Notes under the pieces: model-generated
What the model was told of the DNA's origin: nothing
What the model saw: only the letters and a program-made list of their open reading frames with translations
The model's database searches: none
Position numbers and translations under genes: made by a program
In this document: positions 49,311-57,184 of the stretch, piece after piece
Layout of the letters: every line of letters starts with the position of its first letter
How positions within the stretch are numbered: position 1 is the stretch's first letter
Assembly (NCBI RefSeq): GCF_002252155.1
Contig: NZ_NEFD01000006.1
Coordinates: 62,001-126,000, forward strand
DNA length: 64,000 bases
Source: Wohlfahrtiimonas sp. G9077
Lineage (GTDB): Bacteria; Pseudomonadota; Gammaproteobacteria; Cardiobacteriales; Wohlfahrtiimonadaceae
Direction: 5' to 3'

Positions 49311-49790
49311 ATGGCCTTTGGACGTTTACGTGGGACAAATTCTCGGGCGCGGGCAGAGATCAACATGGTGCCACTCATCGATGTGATGCTCGTGCTTTTG
49401 GTGATCTTTATTCTAACAGCGCCTTTAGTCACGCAGTCGGTGAAGTTGAAACTGCCTGAAGCGGTGGACATTAAAGAACAGGTCAAACAAGATCAAACGG
49501 AAAATCAGCCCATCATCATTGCCATCAATGAACAATCAGAGGTACACATCAATGAAACCTTGATGCCCAATGATGAAACGGTGCTCACAACCCTTGAAAA
49601 CTTAAAGGCAGAAGCCACAGCGAATAATCCTGAGCACAATCCATTGGTACAATTGCATGTGGATGTGAAAGTGCCGTATGAAGTGGTGGCCAAAACCATC
49701 ACGGCATTGAGTAAGGCAGGGCTTGGTAATATTGGTTTTGTGACGCTGCCAGATGAAGGCGGCGCGAAAGCAGCAGAAGTCACGCCGTAA
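49311..49790 (+). CDS. exbD: ExbD proton channel subunit
   Basis: 159 residues, two bases after exbB. The single membrane helix INMVPLIDVMLVLLVIFILTA carries the essential aspartate (PLIDVML), followed by a periplasmic domain with the usual end KAGLGNIGFVTLP. With ExbB it forms the proton channel that powers TonB. Confidence 0.94.
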   Translation: MAFGRLRGTNSRARAEINMVPLIDVMLVLLVIFILTAPLVTQSVKLKLPEAVDIKEQVKQDQTENQPIIIAINEQSEVHINETLMPNDETVLTTLENLKAEATANNPEHNPLVQLHVDVKVPYEVVAKTITALSKAGLGNIGFVTLPDEGGAKAAEVTP

Positions 49791-49796
49791 TTAAGA

Positions 49797-49824
49797 TAAA
49801 AAAAGCGCCTTTAGGCGCTTTTTT
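49797..49824 (+). terminator. Bidirectional terminator between exbD and the convergent gene
   Basis: AAAAAGCGCC and GGCGCTTTTT form a GC-rich stem with a four-base loop and T on both strands, so it can end exbD and the minus-strand gene at 49824. Confidence 0.93.
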
Positions 49825-50276
49825 TATTCTTCATCGGTCTCTTTAGAGGCTTGAATGATGAGTTTTAATAATCCGGTGCCTGCTTTTAAAAATTGATCCT
49901 CAGCTTCTTGTGAATCTTGGGTGATCATAGTGACGTAACTTTGCAATGTGTTGCCAATTTCACTGGGCACATCGTTGACGGTGAGCAGCTGATTGACAAG
50001 TGTCACCACATCGATCTCAGAGGGATCTTTTTTAGACAAAAAGTTTAAGCCCGCCTGCAAAGAAGGCTCGTAATCTTGCGGCAATGCCAATAATTGCGTT
50101 AAGGCTTCGGCCACCGCTTTAGGATTTGGCTGAGCATTACTGGGTTGTTTCGGGGCTTTTAAGCAGAGCTCAGCGCCATCTTCGAGTATCACACAGCGGT
50201 CAGAAGATTGTGCATCCACAGCAAACGCAGCACTTGGCAACAGTAAGAGGGTTGAGAGTATCAACGCACGGATCAT
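49824..50276 (-). CDS. Small secreted protein of unknown function
   Basis: 150 residues. A clear signal peptide (ALILSTLLLLPSAAFA) precedes a mature part with one close Cys pair (CVILEDGAELC) that could form a disulfide, then helices rich in Leu, Gln and Asp. I recognise no family. It is 21 bases downstream of the TRIC-family gene on the same strand and so may come under the same glycine riboswitch. Confidence 0.7.
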   Translation of the reverse strand: MIRALILSTLLLLPSAAFAVDAQSSDRCVILEDGAELCLKAPKQPSNAQPNPKAVAEALTQLLALPQDYEPSLQAGLNFLSKKDPSEIDVVTLVNQLLTVNDVPSEIGNTLQSYVTMITQDSQEAEDQFLKAGTGLLKLIIQASKETDEE

Positions 50277-50297
50277 AATAACTCCTTATCTATTGGA

Positions 50298-50927
50298 TCA
50301 TTTCCATTTATTGGGTGAATAGGAGAAAACGGGTAAAGACAAATTCCAATGGATGGCCGCTAAACGAATGCTCAAGCCCACCACAAATGAGATGCCCATG
50401 TTGATGTTTTCATCCACATGGAAGTATTTTAACCCCAAATAGAGCAATGCCACCAATAAAGAGACACTCGCGTATAACTCATGGCGCAAAACTTGTGGCG
50501 TGCGATTACAGAGCACATCGCGTAAAATGCCGCCGCCCACACCTGTAATCATGCCTGCCATGATCACCACAATGGTGCTGTAATGAAATTGTGGCTCTAA
50601 ACGCAGCGCCACATTGCAACCAATGATGGTAAATGCAATGAGCCCCATCGCATCTAAAATCAAAAAGATGCGATTTAAGCGATGCATGAAGCGTGCCACC
50701 AACATGGTCAATAAACCTGCGGAAATGGTGAGATAGATGTATGTTGGGTGCTGCGTCCAAGAAATGGGATAATTACCCAAAATGATGTCGCGGATGGTGC
50801 CGCCGCCAAGGGCAGTTAAAAAGGCAATGAGCGCCACGCCAAACATGTCCATGTTACGACGTCCCGCTGCGAGTGCGCCAGACATGGCTTCAGCCGTAAT
50901 GGCTACAATATAGATGTAAAAAAGCAC
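50298..50927 (-). CDS. TRIC/UPF0126-family membrane protein under glycine riboswitch control
   Basis: 209 residues when started at the GTG at 50927, which follows AGGAG (50937-50933) by five bases. A longer frame begins with a GTG at 50957 inside the riboswitch and is not credible. Two repeats of three helices each contain the glycine-rich signature (ALGGGTIRDIILGNYP and GVGGGILRDVLCNRTP), as in YicG/YadS. Bacterial TRIC proteins were first described as cation channels; glycine uptake has been suggested for some, and the tandem glycine riboswitch here supports a glycine-related job. Confidence 0.88.
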   Translation of the reverse strand: MLFYIYIVAITAEAMSGALAAGRRNMDMFGVALIAFLTALGGGTIRDIILGNYPISWTQHPTYIYLTISAGLLTMLVARFMHRLNRIFLILDAMGLIAFTIIGCNVALRLEPQFHYSTIVVIMAGMITGVGGGILRDVLCNRTPQVLRHELYASVSLLVALLYLGLKYFHVDENINMGISFVVGLSIRLAAIHWNLSLPVFSYSPNKWK

Positions 50928-50953
50928 AAAAACTCCTAATGGATTGAGTTTTG

Positions 50954-51128
50954 CCACTCCCTCTGTCCTTTTTACCTGAGAGTTTACGCAACCTAAATTG
51001 CTTGCCCCTTCGGTGGAGATTCACATCTCTCTCTCCAGTTGGCGATTGATATCGTTGTTCGCAGTCCATGAGCCTGAGCGTTTATGGGAGTTTGCGCCTT
51101 CGGCAGAGATTAAACTCACTCTCCTGCG
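50954..51128 (-). promoter_or_regulatory. Tandem glycine riboswitch
   Basis: Two aptamers on the minus strand. Aptamer I (51128-51060) is closed by CGCAG/CTGCG and holds GGAGAGTGAG, CTGCCGAAGGCGCAA and CTCAGGC. Aptamer II (51042-50954) holds GGAGAGAGA, CACCGAAGGGGCAAG and CTCTCAGGTAAAAAGGACAG, closed by CCAACT with AGTGG. Both match the glycine consensus (GCCGAAGG...GCAA, CTCAGG..AA..GGAC). The linker is 17 bases. Downstream, AAAACTC (50952-50946) can pair with GAGTTTT (50935-50929), hiding part of the ribosome-binding site, so control is probably at translation. Confidence 0.95.
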
Positions 51129-51135
51129 ATTTGGC

Positions 51136-51141
51136 ATTATA
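51136..51141 (-). promoter_or_regulatory. -10 element of the riboswitch transcript
   Basis: TATAAT on the minus strand; transcription starting about seven bases on, near 51129, would begin exactly at the first base of the aptamer I closing stem. No strong -35 is seen. Confidence 0.6.
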
Positions 51142-51251
51142 TGATCAAATGCACAAATAAAAAAGTGCTTAATAATTAAAAAGTTAGCAATTTTTTAAAG
51201 GACAGAGGTTATCATTTAGATAATTTAACATTCAACTGTTTACTGAACATG

Positions 51252-51257
51252 TATAAT
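51252..51257 (+). promoter_or_regulatory. -10 element of the mgtE transcript
   Basis: A perfect TATAAT, giving a start near 51264. A -35 is weak (TTCAAC 15 bases upstream). The mRNA leader before mgtE would then be about 175 bases, long enough for the regulatory features described below. Confidence 0.6.
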
Positions 51258-51287
51258 GGCGACAATTTTAACAGAGGGAAACTTTCC

Positions 51288-51341
51288 ATGGATGATGACT
51301 CGATCGTGCCGATATGGCGATCTTACACCACAATACAATAA
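51288..51341 (+). CDS. Predicted leader peptide of mgtE
   Basis: A 17-codon frame, MDDDSIVPIWRSYTTIQ, begins with ATG nine bases after AGAGGG (51273-51278) and ends in TAA at 51339-51341. It lies between the mgtE promoter and mgtE. Three consecutive aspartates right after the start, then a proline, are the type of N-terminus that destabilises translating ribosomes when Mg2+ is low; the E. coli mgtA leader peptide MgtL (acidic and proline-rich start) works in that way. The stop codon touches the first base of a hairpin that competes with another. Function is inferred from these features. Confidence 0.6.
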   Translation: MDDDSIVPIWRSYTTIQ

Positions 51342-51401
51342 GCTGAGTCCTGAAATCCTCAATCTTCAGGGCAGCTGAAGATTGCAATGGTCTGAAACCA
51401 T
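51341..51401 (+). promoter_or_regulatory. Mutually exclusive hairpins in the mgtE leader
   Basis: Structure A pairs AGCTG (51341-51345) with CAGCT (51372-51376) and CCTGA (51349-51353) with TCAGG (51366-51370). Structure B pairs CAATCTTCA (51360-51368) with TGAAGATTG (51376-51384), a perfect nine-base stem. They share 51366-51368 and 51376, so only one can form. A third hairpin ATGGT/ACCAT (51387-51391 with 51397-51401) follows. A ribosome at the leader stop codon would cover the 5' strand of A and favour B. No T run follows, so a Rho-dependent or translational output is more likely than an intrinsic terminator. Confidence 0.6.
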
Positions 51402-51439
51402 GGTTCTCCTAATTCATCATTAAAAAAGGGAGCAACTTA

Positions 51440-52846
51440 ATGAGTGTTTATCATAAATCTAATCTTTATTTTCATTTAGAACCCATCATTCAAGCGCGTG
51501 ATGTTGAGCGTTTTATTGAACTGATTCAAAATACCAAAGCCATTGACTTAGCCGATGCGGTGGAAGAATTTGCCACAGAAGATGTCGTCGCCCTCCTTGA
51601 ACAATTAGATGCCGAGAATTTAGCCTATCTTTTTGAGGAGTTTGAAGAGGAAGAAAAAGTGCGTTTTGTGCCGCATCTATCCATCGCGGCGTTAAAGCGC
51701 TTGTTTGAGGCATTGCCATCAGATGAGCAGGTGAGCCTATTTGTGATGCTGAGCCAAGTGCAGCGCAACTCCATCATTCCATCGTTAGATAAAGGTGAGC
51801 GCGATGCCATTTTAGAGCTTTCATCATATCCTGAAGGCACGGTGGGCGCGATGACCAGTGCCGACTATGTGAATGTGTCTGCCAATGCCACCGTCAGCGA
51901 TGTTTGGCAACAAATCCGCCGTGAAGCGCGCAATAAAGATTCGCTCTCCATGATCTATGTGACCGATGAATTTCGTCATTTAGTGGGCGTACTCTCCTTT
52001 CAGGATCTATTGCTGCGCGATGATGATGTGTGTATGAAGGACATTATGGTGAGCGACATCATTCAAGCGCGCGCCTCAGATAAAGATACGGTGGCGGTTG
52101 AACTGATTGAGCGCTATGACTTTGATGCATTACCTGTGACGGATAACTATGGGCATTTGATCGGGATTGTCACTGTCGATGATGCGATGGAGCGCTTACG
52201 TGAATCCGCTGCGGACTCCTTTGCCAAGCTTGGGGGTAACGTGCCGATGAGTGGGCCAGAGCTGGATTATCAATATTCAGGTTTTTGGCGCATGCTCACC
52301 GTGCGTGGTTTCTGGTTGATCATTTTGACGATTTTTGGCGTCTTCACCAGTAGCTTTGTGGCCAAACAAGAGGAAATTTTATCTGAAGTGATCATTTTAG
52401 CAGCGTTCTTAGCACCGATTGTGGACATGGGCGGGAATACGGGCAGTCAATCGGCAACGCTTGTGATTCGTTCAATGGCGCTTGGTGATATTAAGCTGAA
52501 ATGGGAAGATGTGTGGTTCATCTTCAAAAAAGAGATTCCGGTCGCCTTGATGCTCGGTGTGACGGTAGCAACGGTGGAAGTGATTTTAGCGTACTTCTTT
52601 AAAGATGGTATCAGCATTCAAGTGTTGATGATTTTGGCATTGTCCATGATTACCGTGACATTTGTGGGTGGTTTGATCGGTATTTTGCTGCCCTTCATCG
52701 CCAAGCGCTTTAACATTGATCCGGCCACATTGAGCTCACCGATGCTCACATCCATCATGGACTTTTTAGGCGTGGTGATTTACTTCTCATTTGCGTATTG
52801 GTTCTTGAGCGATCTCTTAGTGCAAGCGGCTGAGCAAGTGGGCTAG
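51440..52846 (+). CDS. mgtE: Magnesium transporter MgtE
   Basis: 468 residues. An N-terminal superhelical domain (residues 10-135, many Glu and Asp: LFEEFEEEEKV), two CBS domains (residues 140-265, GAMTSADYV, VVDLL-like LSFQDLLL and VTVDDAMERL), a connecting helix and five membrane helices from about residue 285. The pore signature IVDMGGNTGSQSATLVIRSMA is intact with its Asp. In MgtE, Mg2+ bound between the N and CBS domains closes the channel. GGGAG stands seven bases before the ATG. The leader peptide and hairpins upstream suggest expression also responds to Mg2+. Confidence 0.95.
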   Translation: MSVYHKSNLYFHLEPIIQARDVERFIELIQNTKAIDLADAVEEFATEDVVALLEQLDAENLAYLFEEFEEEEKVRFVPHLSIAALKRLFEALPSDEQVSLFVMLSQVQRNSIIPSLDKGERDAILELSSYPEGTVGAMTSADYVNVSANATVSDVWQQIRREARNKDSLSMIYVTDEFRHLVGVLSFQDLLLRDDDVCMKDIMVSDIIQARASDKDTVAVELIERYDFDALPVTDNYGHLIGIVTVDDAMERLRESAADSFAKLGGNVPMSGPELDYQYSGFWRMLTVRGFWLIILTIFGVFTSSFVAKQEEILSEVIILAAFLAPIVDMGGNTGSQSATLVIRSMALGDIKLKWEDVWFIFKKEIPVALMLGVTVATVEVILAYFFKDGISIQVLMILALSMITVTFVGGLIGILLPFIAKRFNIDPATLSSPMLTSIMDFLGVVIYFSFAYWFLSDLLVQAAEQVG

Positions 52847-52882
52847 CATTAGTTTAACGGATGAATCTAGATTCAACGGCAG

Positions 52883-52911
52883 CGCCGCATCAAGTTTGAT
52901 GCGGCGTTTTT
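52883..52911 (+). terminator. Terminator of mgtE
   Basis: A perfect 10-bp stem (52883-52892 with 52897-52906), four-base loop and T run. The stop codon of the convergent metal permease gene lies in the left arm. Confidence 0.93.
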
Positions 52912-53744
52912 GTTGCTGAAGGGCGAAGGAGTAAACTCACGCCATACGCTAAAGCAAAGAGAATGGCTTGCACAATGACAATCGATGGACCTGTATCCGC
53001 ATCTAAATGGTAACTGATGATGGTGCCAATCACTGAAGCACTGACAGAGGCGATCACCGCGATCAATAACATATACTCAAAACGTTTGGTGAGTAAAAAT
53101 GCAGTGATGCCAGGGGCAATCAACATTGCAATCACAAGCACGATGCCTGCCGCTTGTAGCGCGGTAACAATCGTTAAAGAGAGCATGGATAATAGGAGAT
53201 AATGCATCAATGTCACGGGTAAACCCACAACTTTTGCTTGAATCGGATCAAAGCAGAAGAGAATGAGGTCTTTGACCTTCATTAACAAAATGATGCCAAT
53301 GATGCTGCTCATCACCAATGTAAAAATAAATTCAGCATGTGTGATGCCCAAAATGTTCCCAAACAAAATGTGAGAAAGGTGAATGTTGCTCTCCACTTTT
53401 GTGATCATCACTAAACCAATGGCAAACATCCCCGAGAAGAGAATGCCCATGACGGTATCTTCCTTGATGCGGGAGTTGTTTTTAATGAATCCTGTGGCAA
53501 AGGCACAAAAAATGCCTGAGAAAAAGGCGCCAACGATGAAGGGAATGCCGATGATGAATGAGATGACCACCCCGGGTAATACCGCATGAGAGATGGCATC
53601 GCCAATCAAAGACCAACCTTTTAGCACCAAAAAGCAGGAAAAGAGCGCACAGATGATGGCAATCACAATGGCCGCATACAGCGCGCGGCGCATCAATTCT
53701 AATTGAAAGGGTTCAGTGAAGAATGTGATGAAGCTGTCCATCAT
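52890..53744 (-). CDS. sitD: Metal ABC transporter permease (SitD/MntD type)
   Basis: 284 residues, about eight membrane helices, ABC-3 family. GWSLIGDAISHAVLPGVVISFIIG (in two pieces) is the conserved first-loop motif and ITAFLLTKRF is typical of Mn/Zn/Fe permeases. It is the last of four genes and overlaps the other permease by four bases (ATGA). Two different permeases in one operon is the SitABCD/YfeABCD arrangement. Its stop lies inside the mgtE terminator. Confidence 0.88.
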   Translation of the reverse strand: MMDSFITFFTEPFQLELMRRALYAAIVIAIICALFSCFLVLKGWSLIGDAISHAVLPGVVISFIIGIPFIVGAFFSGIFCAFATGFIKNNSRIKEDTVMGILFSGMFAIGLVMITKVESNIHLSHILFGNILGITHAEFIFTLVMSSIIGIILLMKVKDLILFCFDPIQAKVVGLPVTLMHYLLLSMLSLTIVTALQAAGIVLVIAMLIAPGITAFLLTKRFEYMLLIAVIASVSASVIGTIISYHLDADTGPSIVIVQAILFALAYGVSLLLRPSATKTPHQT

Positions 53745-54592
53745 TGACCTCCTTTGCGGATTTTAAGGCGCGTTGCGATGAAGCCATATTTTGGCGCAAA
53801 CACAAAGGCAAGCAAAAAAAGCGCCGTTTGTAGGGAGACAATCACGCCGCCTGTTGCACCATTTAAATAGTAACTGAGCCAAGCACCGACAACGCTGCTC
53901 ACGGTGCCAATGATCATGGAAATGATGATGATGTGGGAAAACTTATCACTCAATAAATAGGCGGTTGCGCCGGGCGTGATCACCATTGCGATCACCAAAA
54001 TGGCACCCACCGTTTGCAGGGCGGCGATTGTGCATGCACTTAAAAGCGTAAAAAAGATGATTTTAAGTTTTAAAGGTGATAGCCCCACAGAACGTGCATG
54101 GGTTTCGTCAAAAAAGACGGCCAATAAATCTTTCCAGATCACGAGTAACACCAAAAGGGAGACGGCAATGATGATGTTCACTTGTAAAATGTCGCTGTCG
54201 GCAATGGCTAAAATGTTCCCAAAGATGATGGATTGCACATCCACAGAAGTGGGATTGAGTGACACGATGAATAAGCCAATGGCAAAGAACGTGGAGAAGA
54301 TAAAGCCAATGATGGCATCCTCTTTTAAACGCGTAAAATGGCGAATGATGGTGATGGAAAATGCCGCCAATAAACCTGAGAAAAATGCGCCAATCGAATA
54401 AGGTAAGCCCAACGCATATGCGCCAGCAACGCCCGGCACCACCGAATGGGAAAGGGCATCGCCCATTAAGGACCAACCTTTGAGCATTAAATACGCTGAT
54501 AAAAATGCGCAGGTTCCCCCCACCAATCCGCTGACCCAAATGGCTTTACGCATGTATTCATAGGTGAAGGGTTCAGTTAAGAGTTCCCACAT
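53741..54592 (-). CDS. sitC: Metal ABC transporter permease (SitC/MntC type)
   Basis: 283 residues from the ATG at 54592, which has AAAGGAGC upstream and follows the ATPase stop by one base; a longer frame to 54685 runs inside the ATPase gene. ABC-3 family with GWSLMGDALSHSVVPGVAGAY and ITPGATAYLLSDKFS. It forms a heterodimer with the SitD-type subunit as the inner-membrane channel for Mn2+ or Fe2+. Confidence 0.88.
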   Translation of the reverse strand: MWELLTEPFTYEYMRKAIWVSGLVGGTCAFLSAYLMLKGWSLMGDALSHSVVPGVAGAYALGLPYSIGAFFSGLLAAFSITIIRHFTRLKEDAIIGFIFSTFFAIGLFIVSLNPTSVDVQSIIFGNILAIADSDILQVNIIIAVSLLVLLVIWKDLLAVFFDETHARSVGLSPLKLKIIFFTLLSACTIAALQTVGAILVIAMVITPGATAYLLSDKFSHIIIISMIIGTVSSVVGAWLSYYLNGATGGVIVSLQTALFLLAFVFAPKYGFIATRLKIRKGGQ

Positions 54593-54593
54593 A

Positions 54594-55481
54594 TCAATAA
54601 CGCTCCTTTTGGCACGGCAAACTTTTACTTTTACGCGCAGGTTCATTTTTATGCGTGCCGTAGAAGACGGCAGGGCGCTCATCATCGGTGAGCACAGTCA
54701 CGCGGCGCGGATCTTCATCATCATGGAGCTCATCGCCATCAATGTGAATGTGGCGCAATACGCCGCCAAAGGTTTTCTCTAAGTTATGATGGTTAAAGGT
54801 GGTTTCTGTCGGGCCCGCAGCAATGATGGTGCGATTGATGAATAGGGTTTGATCACAAAATTCAGGCACGCTGCCTAAGTTATGGGTGGACACTAAAATC
54901 AAATGCCCCTCTTCTCGTAAGGTGCGAAGCAGTGCCACAATGGCATTTTCTGTTTTCACATCCACACCCGTAAAGGGTTCATCGAGCAAAATGATTTTGC
55001 CCTCTTGTGCCAATGCGCGTGCTAGAAAAACGCGCTTTTTTTGCCCGCCGGACAGCTCGCCGATTTGACGATGGGCTAAACTCTCCATGCTGACGCGGGT
55101 TAAGGCTTCGATCACTTTTTGTTTATCATGGGTCGATGGGATGCGCAAAAAATTCATTTTGCCATAGCGACCCATCATCACTACATCGGACACCAAAACC
55201 GGAAAGCTCCAATCCACCTCTTCAGTTTGAGGGACATAAGCCACAATGTTCTGTTTTAATGCAGCTTTGACGCTTTCACCATTGATGGTGACAGAGCCTT
55301 TTGTGGGTTTAACCATGCCCATGATGCTCTTAAAGAGCGTGGATTTACCGCCACCATTGACGCCCACAAGGGCGCAAATGGTGCCACCTTTTAAGGTGAA
55401 ATTGACATCGCGAATGGCGGTGTGACCATTGTTGTAGGTCACCGTTAGATTCTCAACGCATAAAGAGAAGGGCTCACTCAT
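54594..55481 (-). CDS. sitB: Metal ABC transporter ATP-binding protein (SitB/YfeB type)
   Basis: 295 residues. Walker [15 protein letters not shown]-loop in VPQTEEVDW, signature [15 protein letters not shown] and Walker [14 protein letters not shown] are all present. [20 protein letters not shown] is typical of the Mn/Fe importers SitB and YfeB rather than ZnuC. A C-terminal tail rich in His and Asp ([15 protein letters not shown]) is shared by the SitB group. The start overlaps the sitA stop by four bases. Confidence 0.92.
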   Translation of the reverse strand: MSEPFSLCVENLTVTYNNGHTAIRDVNFTLKGGTICALVGVNGGGKSTLFKSIMGMVKPTKGSVTINGESVKAALKQNIVAYVPQTEEVDWSFPVLVSDVVMMGRYGKMNFLRIPSTHDKQKVIEALTRVSMESLAHRQIGELSGGQKKRVFLARALAQEGKIILLDEPFTGVDVKTENAIVALLRTLREEGHLILVSTHNLGSVPEFCDQTLFINRTIIAAGPTETTFNHHNLEKTFGGVLRHIHIDGDELHDDEDPRRVTVLTDDERPAVFYGTHKNEPARKSKSLPCQKERY

Positions 55482-56380
55482 TGTTTGAACCCTTTAGCGA
55501 TGGTTTCCACCGTCACATTCAATAGATCAATGTACGTGGGTACAGGGCCATTAGGCTCAGAGAGGGAATCCACATACAAAACGCCACCATAATCAGCATT
55601 GGTTTCTTTGCTGATTTGTTTAGCAGGTTTATCAGATACCGTACTTTCACTGAACACCACAGGAATGTTGTTCGCACGAACGGTATCGATCACTTTGCGC
55701 ACTTGTTGCGGCGTGCCTTGTTGTTCTGCATTGATGGCCCATAAATAGAGCTCTTTAAAGTCATAATCTTTGGCAAGATAACTAAATGCGCCTTCACTCG
55801 TAACGAGCCAGCGTTGATCCTCAGGGATGTTCGCTAAGCGATCACGCAAAGGTTGATCGAGGGCTTTGATTTTTGCTTTATAATCTTCAGCATTTTTTGT
55901 GTAGGTGTCTGCATTGTCAGGATCATATTTGACAAAAGCATCACGGATATTGTCCACATAAATGAGGGCATTGGTTGGGCTCATCCACGCATGTGGATTG
56001 GGCATGCCATTGTATTCACCTTCTGTGATGGATAAAGGCTCAATGCCATCGCTCACCACAACGGAGGGCACATCTTTCATGTTTTCAAAAAAGCGCTCGA
56101 ACCAATTTTCTAAATATAAACCATTCCATAAAATGAGGTCGGCTGATTGTGTGCGGATGATGTCTTTTGGCGTGGGTTGATAATTATGAATTTCTGCGCC
56201 ATGCTTGGTGATGGATTCGACAATTGCGGCATCGCCGGCCACATTTTGCGCCATATCTTGAATGATGGTGAAGGTGGTGGCCACTTTAAATGGTTCTTTA
56301 GCAAACGCTGTGCTAAAGAGCGTAGAGAAAGCGACCAATGTTGTGAGACCGATTGTTTTTATATGAGAATGATTCTTCAT
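55478..56380 (-). CDS. sitA: Metal ABC transporter substrate-binding protein (SitA/YfeA type)
   Basis: 300 residues with a signal peptide ([16 protein letters not shown]). Metal ligands of the cluster A-I proteins are visible: His in [11 protein letters not shown], His in [10 protein letters not shown], Glu in [10 protein letters not shown] and Asp near the C-terminus (LYVDSLSEP). No His-rich loop is present, which speaks against ZnuA and for Mn2+/Fe2+. It delivers the metal to the SitCD channel. It is the first gene of the operon; the 170 bases upstream are AT-rich and may hold a Fur or MntR site, but none was convincing. Confidence 0.92.
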   Translation of the reverse strand: MKNHSHIKTIGLTTLVAFSTLFSTAFAKEPFKVATTFTIIQDMAQNVAGDAAIVESITKHGAEIHNYQPTPKDIIRTQSADLILWNGLYLENWFERFFENMKDVPSVVVSDGIEPLSITEGEYNGMPNPHAWMSPTNALIYVDNIRDAFVKYDPDNADTYTKNAEDYKAKIKALDQPLRDRLANIPEDQRWLVTSEGAFSYLAKDYDFKELYLWAINAEQQGTPQQVRKVIDTVRANNIPVVFSESTVSDKPAKQISKETNADYGGVLYVDSLSEPNGPVPTYIDLLNVTVETIAKGFKQ

Positions 56381-56550
56381 TGAGATTGGCTCCTAAAAAG
56401 TCTGAAAAGCAAGTATAACCGATATATTTTCGAAAACCAAACGCTTTATTTAAAATAAATATTGTTCATAAATGCATCAAACTCGAAGGGCGGCGTTTTT
56501 GTTGTTAAGATGGTGACTTTGAGGATTCATGGCACAGTTTAGGTTCGGTT

Positions 56551-57096
56551 ATGCAGATAAAAAGCGCAAGTCAAATGAGTGTGATTGGGGTGATGTGGTT
56601 ATCAATGACCGCTCATGGGTTGACATTAAAAGAGATCAGCGATTACTTATTAGATGAACAATTAGTGGCAACATCACCACAACAAATCATGGCAAATGAA
56701 AATATTTTGGCAGAAAAATTTGTCATCATGATGGAAAATGATGAGGAGCTTTTATTGCAAGCGAATCGTCAGCCAAACACGTTAGATGCAAGCTTTTTAA
56801 AGCTGTCTGATCAATGGGTGCTCAATGATGCAAGCTTTAATTATTATTCAGGCAAGGCAGAAAATTGTCAAAAACAACAAAATGCTTACAAAAAATATTT
56901 GACTAAAAAGTTAAATCATCCGACTCTAGAGGATTCTGAAGAGGAAATTTTTTGGCAATTGCCAGACAGAGATTGGGGGATTTGGCTGACAGTGGCTGTT
57001 GCGGACAACCCTTTTTCCCAAAATAATGGATGTGTGTCAAAAATGACTCTGATTTATAGCCCATTCGCTGCACAAAATGACGGGGAAGATATTTAG
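56551..57096 (+). CDS. Predicted secreted protein of unknown function
   Basis: 181 residues. A short hydrophobic N-terminus (VIGVMWLSMTAHG) could be a signal peptide. The rest is polar with two cysteines (AENCQK and NNGCVS), a Trp-rich part (IFWQLPDRDWGIWLTVAV) and a final strand MTLIYSPFA. I recognise no domain. Its base composition is visibly more AT-rich than the neighbours. It stands alone between sitA (divergent) and ackA. The open frame and the position before a promoter-sized gap support a real gene. Confidence 0.6.
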   Translation: MQIKSASQMSVIGVMWLSMTAHGLTLKEISDYLLDEQLVATSPQQIMANENILAEKFVIMMENDEELLLQANRQPNTLDASFLKLSDQWVLNDASFNYYSGKAENCQKQQNAYKKYLTKKLNHPTLEDSEEEIFWQLPDRDWGIWLTVAVADNPFSQNNGCVSKMTLIYSPFAAQNDGEDI

Positions 57097-57184
57097 GTTT
57101 GATATACTGACGCAGGTAATCAGCTAAGTATCATGTTAATAACGAATGATTCAATAAATATGATGACAATTTAAAGGAGTTTTT

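Noticed and set aside
51195-51215. AAAGGACAGAGG on the plus strand, like the 3' end of a glycine aptamer
   Set aside because: The other conserved parts of an aptamer are missing on that strand; the real riboswitch is on the minus strand.
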